A stretch of DNA of 64,000 nt. Source: Devosia oryzisoli (lineage in GTDB: Bacteria > Pseudomonadota > Alphaproteobacteria > Rhizobiales > Devosiaceae). The translations under genes were made by a program, and so were the position numbers. The notes beneath the pieces were generated by a model, which saw only the letters and a program-made list of their open reading frames with translations, was not told where the DNA came from and ran no database searches. The DNA is taken from contig NZ_JACYFU010000004.1 of assembly GCF_014837245.1 (NCBI RefSeq), positions 296,577 through 360,576 of the forward strand, given 5' to 3'. Of the stretch, positions 26,591 through 36,519 are shown piece by piece. Each line of letters begins with the position of its first letter. Position 1 is the first letter of the stretch.

Positions 26591-27561
26591 CTTAATACTC
26601 CTGTCTTTACCTGATTATACTCAAGAGCAAAGCGCGTTTACCTGCACAGTCGAAGCGGCTGGCGACAGAGGCACTCGCCTTCAAGTCTCTGACAAAGTAT
26701 CGACGGGGAGCCCGCCCCTTTTGACGATGGACAATTTTGGGGAAAATCCGCTCGCCCGTGCTTCCTCTCGAGCGGCAGCGACCAAGGGAGCACGCGCGTG
26801 AGAGGCGACGCGCGGTGGCCGAAAGGCGGACACAAAGCGTGGAGAACGGAGCGTTCGGGATGGTGCCGGCCGGCGGGCCTGTGGAGCCTATGCCGGTTTG
26901 ACCGTCGACAATCGTCAGCGCCCAATGCCCTTTAAGAAGGCGCATGGTTGGGGCACCAAAAGATCGTGAAGCCCCTCAGAATTTCAAAGCTCTTTTCAAG
27001 ACATGAGGGCCAAAAAGGCTCATCAGACTAAACCATAATTTGGAGCATCGAGCGTTGGCCTAAGAAGGGACCAGCTGGGCGAGTTCAGAGGTTCAACTCG
27101 CCACACGACAGGGTAGGTGGCTCCACACTGCTGATTGGCAGTCAAGAAGGTCAGCGCAGCTTGCATCGCAAAAGCTCGGGCCATGTTGATCCCATCGGCC
27201 TTGGGGCGCTGTTGCCCTATCGGTCCGCTTAGAGGACTGTTGCCCAGGTTTTTAAGTTGCCCGCTAAAACGGTCATTCGACAGACCCAGGTCGTGTCCCC
27301 GGACGTTCTCTAATCGCATTGGTCAAGCTGTGATCGTCGCACTCTCTTGCCCTTGCCGGGCTCTCAGGTTCTCTCCGCGGTCGCCGCAGGGCGCCAAATG
27401 TTTGCGTTCAGGTCGGGTGGATCGAAGTGGTGTGCGCGGTCATAGCCGCAGTCCGGGAAGCGATCTAACCCTCGCGCGCGTCCCGGCAGGACGCATGGGG
27501 TGCACCGCCGCTCAGCGGCTTGGCGCAGGCATCTCAGCTGTCACGCCATTGCAGTGTCCCT
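26591..27561. other. About 1 kb without a recognisable gene
   Basis: Several open frames of 65-142 codons occur on both strands but none shows a ribosome site, domain pattern or consistent composition. It probably marks the decayed left edge of the accessory region, next to the IS110 remnant. Confidence 0.5.
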
Positions 27562-27850
27562 GAACGCATTAGTAGTCGAGCTGGTGTCCTTGAAGACCGA
27601 ACCTGTGCGCCACATGGCGTGCAACGTCACTGCCAGCTTGCGGACAAGGGCCACCTTGGGCTTCCGGGGTCCGGTTCTTAGGGCGATCGCGTGGGCCCAG
27701 TCCCGTATGCGCGATCCACCAAGGTTTCTGCAGTAGATGGCGTTGCGGCCTCGAACAGGCACGACCTGGCGAACTTATCCCCTGTTTCGATACCCTGCCG
27801 TTTCGACTGATCTCGCCGGACTCGTAGCGTCGTGGCGTCAGGCACGGCTC
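27562..27850 (-). mobile_element. IS110-family transposase C-terminal remnant, frameshifted
   Basis: Read on the - strand, one frame gives GDKFARSCLFEAAT and a second gives RNLGGSRIRDWAHAIALRTGPRKPKVALVRKLAVTLHAMWRTGS. Together they match the C-terminal third of IS110-type (IS116/IS902) transposases, whose ending is 'KxxVALARKLAVILHRMWxDGTEF'. A frameshift lies near 27740. The N-terminal DEDD catalytic part is missing, and the left edge abuts the IS256 remnant. Confidence 0.7.
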
Positions 27851-27904
27851 GACCGCTTAAAGCGGGTGGCGTCGCCAAAGGCAGCGAACACTGCAAGTGC
27901 AGTG

Positions 27905-28307
27905 ATCGGCCCGCCGCCCGCTCTTGCTGGCATGAGCCAGCACATTGGGCATGAAGTGGACCCGGCAGCGCTGCCAGGTTGCGCACAGCACCTTGCTGCC
28001 GGCGGCCTTGATGCCCTCATGGCGTCCGAGACAACCAGCTTGACCCCGCGCGACCCGCGCCGTGTGAGCTTGCGCAGGCAGCCGGTCCAGATCGGCTCGG
28101 CTTCGGACGTGCCGATCTGCCCAGAACCTCGCGCCGGCCGTCACTGTTGACGCCCACGACGATACCGCCACTGAGACGATCCGGCCGCCCCGGCGCACCT
28201 TGAGGTAAGTGGCATCGATCCACAGATAGGGCCAGTCGCCTTCGAGGGGGCGATCGAGGAAGGCCTTTACCTTGCCGTCGATGTCTTCGCACAGCCGCTC
28301 TGCACCA
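27905..28307 (-). mobile_element. IS256-family transposase, central part, inverted and frameshifted
   Basis: Read on the - strand, the frames give AERLCEDIDGKVKAFLDRPLEGDWPYLWIDATYLKVRRGGRIVS, then GVNSDGRREVLG, then EGIKAAGSKVLCATWQRCRVHFMPNVLAHA. This is the central catalytic region of IS256-type transposases (the first Asp in LWIDATYLKVR). At least two frameshifts break it. The continuation lies on the opposite strand from 28308. Confidence 0.75.
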
Positions 28308-28722
28308 GGTGTTGGGTCGCCAGCGCCTTCATCGCCACCGCCTTCGCACAGGAAACGCCAGAGGCAGCCAGCACCCAATGGAGGGCCGTCGCCGACCAGA
28401 TTCGCGCCAAAGTGCCCAAGCTCGCCGCGATCATGGACGAGGCCGAGACCGATGTGCTGGCGTATATGACCTTCCCCAAGGAGCATCGCGTCCAGCTCCA
28501 CAGCACCAACCCGATCGAACGGGTCAATGGCGAGATCAAGCGCCGCACCGAGGTCGTGGGCATCTTCCCCAACGACGACGCCATCATCCGCCTGATCGGC
28601 ACCATCCTGCTCGAGCAAAACGATGAGTGGGCCGTCCAGAGGGGTCTCGCTACATGACACTAGAATCCGTCGCCCCATTGAGCGATGATCCTCTCGTCAG
28701 CCTGCCAGCCGTGGCCCGCTGA
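28308..28722 (+). mobile_element. IS256-family transposase, C-terminal part, frameshifted at its end
   Basis: The + strand reads VASAFIATAFAQETPEAASTQWRAVADQIRAKVPKLAAIMDEAETDVLAYMTFP, then LHSTNPIERVNGEIKRRTEVVGIFPNDDAIIRLIGTILLEQNDEWAVQR. This is the IS256-type C-terminus with the final catalytic Glu in NPIERVN. After QNDEWAVQR the expected 'YMTLE' continues one frame over (28640-28722), so a 1-bp indel is present. The N-terminal third of the transposase is absent. Confidence 0.78.
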
Positions 28723-28919
28723 TCAGCCCGGCCCATGCCGGAAAAGCCTCGAGGCCCAGCCTCAGCTACACCACGCTATGGGACACGATCCAGACCCAGC
28801 ATCGGCTCGCCTCCACACCTATTTTGTGCGTCCACTCTGTCAGCTAGAGAGAATACTTCTGTATCTCAGGCGAACATGTTCCAATAGGGTACGAACCTGT
28901 AACAGCGTCGAGACTTCCC

Positions 28920-30116
28920 GTGGCTAAGACTATTCACCCTTTCCCAGCCCGTATGGCGCCGGAGCTAGCGCTTCATGGACTTTCTGGCCTGGCCGCTGGC
29001 GACGTTGTCTTAGACCCTATGACCGGATCAGGCACAGTATGTCGGCAGGCCTCCGATAACGGCCTGACCGCGATCGGCCTGGATATGGATCCTCTTGCTG
29101 TCTTGATGACCCGCACTTGGACGGCGCCGAGTTCAGATGAGGTGACGCGTGATTTCGCGGCCGCGGTCCTCGCTCAGGCCAAGGAGCTACCGGACAATTT
29201 CGAATTGGATTGGATCGACGGCGACGATGAGACGGTCGCTTTCACCAACTTTTGGTTTGCGGCCAAACAGCGTAACGACCTGCGCAAGATAGCGGCTGTT
29301 CTGCACAGGTATCGGCAGATGCCACTCTCGCAACACGATTGTGCCGCCTTGGACATCGCTAGCATTGCGCTCAGCAGAATCATCATCACGAAAGAAAACG
29401 GAGCTTCGCTAGCGCGGGACGTGTCCCATAGCCGGCCCCATAAGGTGATGGAGACATCAAGTTATGATGTCTGGCGAGGCTTCGGTCTTGCCGCGGCTTC
29501 GATCGCAAAAAAGCTGAGGACGGAGCCGCCTAAAGGCGGAGTTTCGGTCGCGCAGGGTGATGCTCGAGCCATGGACGGCATCGCGGCAGAGTCGATCAGC
29601 GCGGTATTCACATCACCGCCCTATCTGAACGCCATTGATTACCTTCGTGGTCATCGCCTAGCGTTGGTGTGGCTGGGCCACTCTATCCCCACACTTCGAA
29701 GCATACGATCCTCAAGCATCGGTGCCGAGCGGCGCCCGGACAGGATCGATGGTGCGGATGAGTTCCGCCGTATCCGGCAGGCGATCGGTTCCACCGAAAA
29801 GCTACCCAACCGCTTTTGCAACATGATTGATCGCTACGTGCAGGATCTGCAGCGGCTTATGAGCGAGGTCGAGCGCGTCCTAAAGACTGACGGACAAGCC
29901 ACTTTCGTGGTTGGAAACTCCTGCCTCCGAGGGGTCTACATCGACAACGCGGCCGCAGTTGCGAAAGCTGGTGAAGAGGCAGGGTTGATCGTCACCAGCA
30001 GGGTCGAACGCGAACTGCCGGAGGCTAGCAGGTACTTGCCACTCACGTCCGATCAACTCGGTAAGCGCATGCGAAGCGAGATCATCCTTAGCTTCAACAA
30101 ACCAGCGACCAACTGA
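28920..30116 (+). CDS. DNA methyltransferase with DPMTGSGT and TSPPY motifs
   Basis: This protein of about 398 residues has the AdoMet-binding motif VVLDPMTGSGTVCRQASDNGLTAIGLDMDPLA near residues 30-62 and the catalytic motif TSPPYLNAIDYLRGH near 228. SPPY suggests an N4-cytosine or N6-adenine target. The start IHPFPARMAPEL is typical of such permuted modification enzymes. The start codon is GTG at 28920 without a clear ribosome site; the frame is open back to 28848, so the N-terminus may be truncated or longer. It is the first gene of a cassette with a Z1-domain helicase and a nuclease-like gene. Its likely role is to protect self DNA. Confidence 0.85.
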   Translation: MAKTIHPFPARMAPELALHGLSGLAAGDVVLDPMTGSGTVCRQASDNGLTAIGLDMDPLAVLMTRTWTAPSSDEVTRDFAAAVLAQAKELPDNFELDWIDGDDETVAFTNFWFAAKQRNDLRKIAAVLHRYRQMPLSQHDCAALDIASIALSRIIITKENGASLARDVSHSRPHKVMETSSYDVWRGFGLAAASIAKKLRTEPPKGGVSVAQGDARAMDGIAAESISAVFTSPPYLNAIDYLRGHRLALVWLGHSIPTLRSIRSSSIGAERRPDRIDGADEFRRIRQAIGSTEKLPNRFCNMIDRYVQDLQRLMSEVERVLKTDGQATFVVGNSCLRGVYIDNAAAVAKAGEEAGLIVTSRVERELPEASRYLPLTSDQLGKRMRSEIILSFNKPATN

Positions 30117-30276
30117 ACTAGCATTGCAATTGCTGCTGACTGCTTGCCGGGACAACGGAAGCGCCGAATAACTGCGTATATGAATTATCCACTGCTGACG
30201 CCGCATTAATAATAGCCGAATCTAAAAATTTGCGAAAATGTAGAACTTATTGATTCTTCATTTTCTGGAGTTCGAG

Positions 30277-32142
30277 TTGGACGGCGAATTTTTCGATCTT
30301 GATGCTATCTCCGCAGCTGCATCTTTGAAGAATAGGTACGAAAGCCAACTTGCAATCATGCAAGATCGTGGGCTTGAGACTAAAAGCGTTGAGGAGGCGG
30401 TTGGGGGTGCGCTCAACAACCTGACCAGCGTTCCCGGTAACGGAAAATCCGCGTTCGTCATTTACGGTGAGCCCCAGAGCGGTAAAACCGAAATGATGAT
30501 CTGCCTGACGGCCAAGTTGCTAGACGAAGGCCACAAGATCATCATTCATCTGATGAACGACAGCGTCGATCTGCTCGCTCAGAATTTGGTCCGGTTCAGC
30601 ACATCTGGCCTCTCACCCGCTCCAATGGAGGCGGGTGAAGCTATTAAAAAAGGGTTGTTCGATCGGGAAGCCGTTATCTTCTGCAAAAAGAACGGCAAGA
30701 ACCTGAAGGGGCTGCTCGACGCTATCCGAAGCGCGCGCGAGAACGGACAAGCAGTCGAGTCTCTGGTTGTGATCGACGATGAAGCCGACTTCGCCTCACC
30801 TAATTCCAAGGTCAACTCGGGTGGGAAAACACCCATTAACGAATATATTGACAGCCTTATCGGGCAAGACGGCATCTATATTGGTGTAACTGCTACGCCC
30901 GCCCGTCTCAACCTGAATCATACCTTCGATAACAAGCCAGAGCACTGGGTCCGCTTCCCGCCGCACTCTAAGTATACAGGCCAAGACGTGTTTTTTCCTG
31001 AGGACCTTGCCGCTAAGGTGGAATTCAGACGGGTTTGGCTGCCTGGGGGCGGCACGCAGGACGAGGCGCGCAGTGCGATCATCCGCTTCTGCGTCACCGT
31101 TGCTCACCTCAACAAGGGCAAGAAGGGCAACGCCGTTGGCAATTACGCGATGCTCTTCCACACCAGCGGTAAAAAGGCAAAGCATGCGGTCGACACAGCA
31201 ACAATTGAAAGCCTAATCCAAGATCTCAGAAGCACGACTGGTCCTGTCTTCAAAGCTTTGGCAAAAGAGGCGTTCGATACTGCCAGAAAACTTTTTCCGA
31301 AAGACTCCTCGAACGAGCTGGCCAAATACGTGGTCAAGAACATCTCCCGTTCGGTATCGATCGTGCTCAACAGCACTCGGGACCGTCGAGCACTGACGGG
31401 GAGCGCAACCACACCGAGTTCGCCCTTTACGTTCTACGTCGGCGGCAATGTGGTCTCGAGGGGAGTGACTTTTGACAATCTGTTATCGATGTTCTTCACG
31501 CGTGACGTGTCCAATAAGCTGCAGCAGGACACATATATCCAGCGAGCAAGGATGTTCGGTAGTCGCGGAAACTACCTTCGTCAATTTGAACTATCGATAC
31601 CGCAGTACCTCTATAATGATTGGCAGCGCTGTTTTGTGTTTCACCGCCTTTCCTTGAAATCGATCGAAAATCAACTGGAGGCGCCAGCCTGGGTGGGCGA
31701 CAAGCGCATAGCTGTTGCTGCTCCGTCCAGTATCGATCAAACGAAGGTTCAAGTCGAAAAAGGCGAAATGAGCTTCCTTTTATTCGATTGGGACCCAGCT
31801 CTTGACGTGATTGCGTCGGCCGCGCCGCACGCTATCGACACGCTCAAGAAGATGCAGGCAATCGTCGGCGAGACGGCGCTGCCTACGTATCTCATCGAGT
31901 ATCTAAGTCGTTTCGACGGCAAGGACAAACTCGCGATACACACATCGCTACCGATCGCCGGGTATGGACCAGAAATCCTTGATCCCATTGCCCGGCGGCA
32001 AGGATTCTTGGGCGGCAATTCACTCCAGCCCAAACTGTTTCCCAAAGCGGAGCACCACGTGCGTATTGTTCGCAATCCTTCCAACAAGGCGCGCGTGTTT
32101 TTCAAGATCAAGGACTCCACGTTCGCCGTGCCGACGCCCTAG
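30277..32142 (+). CDS. Z1-domain superfamily 2 helicase-like ATPase
   Basis: This protein of about 621 residues probably starts at the TTG at 30277, behind TGGAG; a second TTG at 30250 is possible. It has Walker A YGEPQSGKTE near 64-71, the DEAD-like SLVVIDDEADFA, the helicase motif GVTATPARLNL, and the C-terminal Z1 region: FYVGGNVVSRGVTFDNLLSMFFTRDVSNKLQQDTYIQRARMFGSR, where VSRG and Q-RARMFG correspond to helicase motifs V and VI. Z1 proteins occur in restriction-type defence clusters with methyltransferases. The methyltransferase lies 160 bp upstream and the nuclease-like gene 31 bp downstream. Confidence 0.88.
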   Translation: MDGEFFDLDAISAAASLKNRYESQLAIMQDRGLETKSVEEAVGGALNNLTSVPGNGKSAFVIYGEPQSGKTEMMICLTAKLLDEGHKIIIHLMNDSVDLLAQNLVRFSTSGLSPAPMEAGEAIKKGLFDREAVIFCKKNGKNLKGLLDAIRSARENGQAVESLVVIDDEADFASPNSKVNSGGKTPINEYIDSLIGQDGIYIGVTATPARLNLNHTFDNKPEHWVRFPPHSKYTGQDVFFPEDLAAKVEFRRVWLPGGGTQDEARSAIIRFCVTVAHLNKGKKGNAVGNYAMLFHTSGKKAKHAVDTATIESLIQDLRSTTGPVFKALAKEAFDTARKLFPKDSSNELAKYVVKNISRSVSIVLNSTRDRRALTGSATTPSSPFTFYVGGNVVSRGVTFDNLLSMFFTRDVSNKLQQDTYIQRARMFGSRGNYLRQFELSIPQYLYNDWQRCFVFHRLSLKSIENQLEAPAWVGDKRIAVAAPSSIDQTKVQVEKGEMSFLLFDWDPALDVIASAAPHAIDTLKKMQAIVGETALPTYLIEYLSRFDGKDKLAIHTSLPIAGYGPEILDPIARRQGFLGGNSLQPKLFPKAEHHVRIVRNPSNKARVFFKIKDSTFAVPTP

Positions 32143-32173
32143 CCTCAGTTCGTCGGAGCGCCAAAGTTGAGCG

Positions 32174-33467
32174 ATGGACATCGAGATTTTTATTCTTCGG
32201 TCCGATTGGGACCGATTTGACGACTTGATGAATGCGACCGCGGAGCGAGGCTTTTTTGCCGAGGCGGTCGACGATGACCTACATAGACGCGGTGGGCCGC
32301 GCCTGCCCTGCCTTATTGGGTTCTCGCCTGGAGAACTTTCCCACTTCGGGACGCTCTCCGTCGGCAACAAAGCTGCCGAAGGGCGAAAGCGGATCAATGT
32401 CAGCGGGGCAGATGAGCTACCCGTTCCGCTCCGCATCACCGGTCTAGTCGATGCCATCACGGCGCCTCACAAAACGGAAGTGCAAACTAGATTGCGGCAA
32501 GGCGGTCTTATCCGCACCACTGCTGCTAAAAAGCTTCTCGATGTTATTCGAAAGATCAATCCCGAACGCGCAAGTGCAATTGAGCACTTGTCGCTAGAGC
32601 AGTCTCGCATCGAAGCGCTGCCTGACCGGGTGCAAAATGCTCTGGCGATAGAAAAAGAAATGGTGTCAGCAGCTCTGGAGTTTTCGGGACTGGGAAAAGC
32701 AGCAGTGACCAACTGGCATCTGCCAGAAAACGAAAATTCTTCGTTTCTTGATGGGCTTGGCGAGGTACGGCTTCGAGAAGACGCCATGATCGTCCATGAC
32801 ATGAACCTTGTTCCCGGCTTTGAGCTCAGCCGCAGAGTAGGCTACTCGGCAGCGCTTTTCGAGGATGGCCATACGCGACTTTCGGTCGTGCTGGCCAACC
32901 ATCTGCGGCTGGAGGAACAGCTTGGCGGTGACCTGGATCTACTTCAACGAGAACCTTAGAGCCTTCACTATCGTTCAATATAAGGCGATGGCCCTGGATC
33001 CTGACGGTACGCCTTATTTCGCGACCAGAGACAATCAACTGGCCAAAGAGATTGCGCGAATGGAGGCACATCTGGCGATCATCAGCAGGGCACCAAAAAA
33101 TAGTGCCTGCGAGGGGTTTAGACTTTTAGAGAACCCTTTCTATATAAAGCTGTGTCCTAGGGTACAGTTCGAAGTCGCCGAATCCAGCATGATCCGCGGA
33201 ATGTATTTGCCGCTCGATTATTTTACACTGCTGACCCAGGACCCTATGAACAGGGGGAGTCGCGGGGCGGGCAGGCTCGATTTCGAGAACGTCCCTCGGT
33301 ATTTCGACAACACGAGTTTCATCAGCTTGGTGCAAAGTGGCTGGATCGGGACAACGATCGTGCAGTCTGAATTACTAGGGGAGCTCGTTCGGGAGATCGT
33401 ACAGACCGGCCGGGCAGTAACTATTGCCACAGCAGTGACCAAAGCCGGTCAACATGCCGAACTGTGA
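32174..33467 (+). pseudogene. Restriction-like PD-(D/E)XK nuclease, frameshifted inside the active site
   Basis: Two overlapping frames form one protein of about 430 residues. The first (32174-32959) ends ...HLRLEEQLGGD, then goes out of frame to a stop. The second (through 33467) continues as IYFNENLRAFTIVQYKAMALDPDGTPYF. If one G is removed from CTGG at 32933-32936 the join reads GGDLIYFNENLRAFTIVQYK. That is the PD-(D/E)XK pattern: Asp253 followed by a strand, then Q-x-K. The conserved second part implies a once intact gene. The indel may be a true mutation, a programmed shift or a sequencing error. The pairing with the Z1 gene suggests the restriction subunit. The nuclease assignment is inferred from motif only. 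Confidence 0.6.
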
Positions 33468-33601
33468 TCGCGGATCAGTTAATCGACCAGCAGGCATTGT
33501 TGCAAGCTCGGCCGGCGCAGATGCATAATTCGATCGAGAAGGGGCTGACCGCACGAATAACGGGATAGCAAACGGCTGGGCAGCTGGCATTGCAAAGGTG
33601 A

Positions 33602-35521
33602 TTAACGGCTGCGACGGATAGAGGAATACCGGGCGTCCCTTTCGCCCATTATTGCCTCAAGCCTGTACCTAGCCCTTTCGACGTCCCGACGACGATATAT
33701 TCCAACCATTGTCTGACGAAGCGGAAAGGCAGGTATCACGCCGGCACGGCTTAGGGCCGTTGCCATGCCTGGTGCTGTAGTGCCCCACTGCTTACGAACA
33801 GCCGTCAAACTGATGAACTCCAGGCAGAACTGGCTGAGGTCCGTCTGACGCATTGCAAGCTGCCGACGGCGGTTCACTGCGTTGACAGTGGGTTCGGCCT
33901 TTACCAGGCCCGACTGCATAATCTTCCGTACTGCAACGACATTGATCGAAAGGGTGAGCGCGCAATCTTCGGCGCTGACGAGTTCATCGGACGTCTGCTC
34001 AATCAGCGCCGCGCGCGCATCCTCCACACGGAGCAGCAGATCCCGTAGCGTGCGAACCTTCCCGACACTGAAGGTATGCCTAATGCGGCCATCAAAGATC
34101 GCGCCGACAACTTCGGAGGGCTGCCGGCAGGTCTGAAGGCCCGCGTCCCATATATTGACCAGCCCATTAGCAGTTGCCGATTTTGAGCAGTTGGCGCAAA
34201 GGCGCTGCATGATCTCGGTTATTTGAGTGCGGCGAAAGTAGCGGAGCGGCTTTAGGTCGACCGTGGGACGGGTAAAGAACGGCTCAAATATACCTGCGGC
34301 GTCGGAAAGCTTGATCATCTGCTGCGGCATGAGTCCAAGTGCGCTTGCGGCCTGCCTGAGGTTCAAGCAATCCTTCAGCTCGGAAAGCAGTGGCTCGAAC
34401 CGCTTCAGATCAACCAGGGTAGCATTGCTAGGCTGGTTTTCTGCCCCCTCTGGCAGAACCTCCAACTCCTTGAGAATAGCGCGAAGAATGCGGTCGCTGA
34501 TACCGAATTGCCGGCGTGCGGATTCGATGCTTTGCACCGTTCGTGGTGGCAAAGGCAGACCTAGGGCATCGGATTGATCGAATGGGAAAAGGTTCTGCTC
34601 AAGACCGATATCCACCATCATCTGACGCAGCGCCAACGCATCATCGCCGGTCCGCTTTCCCAGCCGATCGTGAAGCGAGCGGAAGACCCGCCGCAGGCCG
34701 ATCTCGCAAGCTCCATGGGGATTAAGTGTTTTGCCGATCACGGACAGCTGCAGCCGCACGGCCGCTGGACCTTGGGTAACGACAGACAATCCCTTGCAGG
34801 CCCATGCAAGACGCTCGTCATGATTTTCGGGCCGTGGTACCGCCTGTGCGAACTGATGCGGAGCGCCAAGGTAAAGGCACAAAAAAAGCGCATCTGCCAA
34901 GGACAATGCATCAAGAATGGGACATTGCTCAACCCCGCGGAAACGGTTTTCGATGTAGATTTCAACGGGGTTGGAAAACCCTTTAGTCCTCGGCAATTGC
35001 CTGTCGCCGTGCTCGAGATCACGAAGCTGGACCGCGAGCTCCTCGCGTTCGCGTTTTTGATCCACTGACATTGGCACCGCAAAAAGGCGCAGGCCATGTG
35101 TGCTGCACGTGCTCACCCAGCTGTGGCGCCAAGCGCCGCGCTCCCAAGCAGCAGCTGGAAAGCGCAGATCAGGATGATTGGCGTAATCGTCGGCAAGACA
35201 TCCGGGGCAGACATGGATGCGCTGCCGCAGCTGATTGCGGTCGAGCCTTTGACCAACATGGACATAGTCACCCTTGTCGCTCACAGTCCCCGCGACCTCG
35301 AGGAGGTCGACATCCACCTGAGCCAGCTGCGCAAGCGCACTGATGGCCTTGTGATCTCCACGAAGGAGGGCTCCATGATTGATCCCAAACCCTTGGCAAA
35401 ACCGTGCCGCCGATCGGAGACCGTTCACGGCCGCTATTGTGCCGACGAAGCTTGAGAGGGTTTGGCCCACCCTGAGCTCGCTGCGCAAGGAAATGCGACG
35501 GTTAAGGCGGGTTTCACTCAT
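33602..35521 (-). CDS. tniQ: TniQ/TnsD-family transposition target selector
   Basis: This protein of about 639 residues starts at MSETRLNRRISL (35521), whose ATG overlaps the tnsC stop as ATGA. It has the TniQ zinc-binding pattern IHVCPGCLADDYANHP...WRHSWVSTCSTHGLRLF (CxxC...CxxH) near residues 100-145. The long C-terminal part has helix-turn-helix-like repeats. TniQ/TnsD proteins direct Tn7-like transposons to a chosen site by recruiting the TnsC ATPase. The length is close to full-size TnsD rather than the short TniQ of CRISPR-associated elements. It is the last gene of a five-gene operon; the target site is not recognisable here. Confidence 0.85.
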   Translation of the reverse strand: MSETRLNRRISLRSELRVGQTLSSFVGTIAAVNGLRSAARFCQGFGINHGALLRGDHKAISALAQLAQVDVDLLEVAGTVSDKGDYVHVGQRLDRNQLRQRIHVCPGCLADDYANHPDLRFPAAAWERGAWRHSWVSTCSTHGLRLFAVPMSVDQKREREELAVQLRDLEHGDRQLPRTKGFSNPVEIYIENRFRGVEQCPILDALSLADALFLCLYLGAPHQFAQAVPRPENHDERLAWACKGLSVVTQGPAAVRLQLSVIGKTLNPHGACEIGLRRVFRSLHDRLGKRTGDDALALRQMMVDIGLEQNLFPFDQSDALGLPLPPRTVQSIESARRQFGISDRILRAILKELEVLPEGAENQPSNATLVDLKRFEPLLSELKDCLNLRQAASALGLMPQQMIKLSDAAGIFEPFFTRPTVDLKPLRYFRRTQITEIMQRLCANCSKSATANGLVNIWDAGLQTCRQPSEVVGAIFDGRIRHTFSVGKVRTLRDLLLRVEDARAALIEQTSDELVSAEDCALTLSINVVAVRKIMQSGLVKAEPTVNAVNRRRQLAMRQTDLSQFCLEFISLTAVRKQWGTTAPGMATALSRAGVIPAFPLRQTMVGIYRRRDVERARYRLEAIMGERDARYSSIRRSR

Positions 35522-36519
35522 CGTGCCCGTCCCTTTTTCTGCTCGTAGCGATCTTCGAGCTCTGCCTTTTCCCGTACGCCGATCTTGGACCAATCCTTGG
35601 CAAGAAAGGGATTGAAGTCCCGGCCCAAGCCGGTGCGCGCGGCATAGACGCGGGCGAAGTGGCTAATGGAGAGCGACGTGCTTTTCTCACGTACGGCGCT
35701 TACAACGGCCTCCTGCATGAGCTCGAGCGCTATGCCGACCGTGTTCTCGGCCGCCATTGCAATGCGTCCAGCAAGATCTTCCTCCAGACCATCCTCCACG
35801 ATGCAGGCAAGCTGACAGTATTTGCTCAAAGCCTGACGCAGTGCAGGGTGGTAGCGTCCGTTCATAGGTTCGAAAAGCACGAACTTGGTGCGGCGGTGAA
35901 CCTGATCGACCAGCCTCATGCGCCAGAACGGAAGCACGTCCTCGGTTCCTGAGATCAACAACGTAATTGGCCAATCTTCGGCCATCAGGAGCTCGTTAAG
36001 CGTGGCGCTCAGGCGCTCGATGGACTTGCCCGACTCCGAACGGCCGACGGCCTTGGCGGTGGTGAAACGCTGGAACTCGTCGATATGAAGCAGTGCTACA
36101 CGATGTCCAGCACAATTGGCCACGACCACTTCCCAGAGTTCCACCTCGGTTAGTTTGTCATTGATGTCGACTTCGAGCACTCGCAAAATACGACGTGCCA
36201 GCTCCTTGCCGCTGAATGGGGAGGGCGTTGTCACCGACACAATGCGCGCTGGCCTGCCCAACGGATCGGCCAGGATCGATCCCAGGTTTGCAAGAGCCTT
36301 GCGGATAGAGTGGGACTTGCCGGCGCCCGTGGCGCCGGAGATCACTAAGGCATCCTGCTCGTGCCGGTTCCTGCCTTCGTATCCGAGTTCCGGATCCTTG
36401 CGGATCCACATCTGCTCGCAGGCGAGGTCAAGGGCGACGCGCAGTTCCCCATCCCGGGGGAAGGTAATATGAAGGTTGCGCATCGATTGGATGAGCTCAG
36501 AAACAGAAAGCGTGCTCAT
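35518..36519 (-). CDS. tnsC: TnsC/TniB-family AAA+ transposition regulator
   Basis: This 333-residue protein has Walker A SGATGAGKSHS near residues 61-71, Walker B VALLHIDEFQRF near 145, and the sensor TLLISGTEDVLPF. It follows the TniB/TnsC pattern. In Tn7-like systems this ATPase forms filaments on target DNA and transmits the signal from TniQ to the TnsA/TnsB transposase. ATGA overlaps join it to tnsB upstream and tniQ downstream, implying coupled translation. Confidence 0.9.
   Translation of the reverse strand: MSTLSVSELIQSMRNLHITFPRDGELRVALDLACEQMWIRKDPELGYEGRNRHEQDALVISGATGAGKSHSIRKALANLGSILADPLGRPARIVSVTTPSPFSGKELARRILRVLEVDINDKLTEVELWEVVVANCAGHRVALLHIDEFQRFTTAKAVGRSESGKSIERLSATLNELLMAEDWPITLLISGTEDVLPFWRMRLVDQVHRRTKFVLFEPMNGRYHPALRQALSKYCQLACIVEDGLEEDLAGRIAMAAENTVGIALELMQEAVVSAVREKSTSLSISHFARVYAARTGLGRDFNPFLAKDWSKIGVREKAELEDRYEQKKGRAR

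Noticed and set aside
25475..26614. A long + strand frame of Ala/Ile/Val/Met repeats.
   Set aside because: It is antisense to the Gly/His repeat gene and has no ribosome site or natural composition; it is open only because of the repeat.
27040..27130. A possible tRNA at a sequence containing GGTTCAACTC.
   Set aside because: No acceptor or anticodon stem could be built around it; no tRNA or rRNA gene was found anywhere in the window.
32865..33467. A separate gene starting at 32865.
   Set aside because: Its first ~20 codons have no ribosome site and its conserved part continues the frame of the upstream gene; a 1-bp indel explains both.
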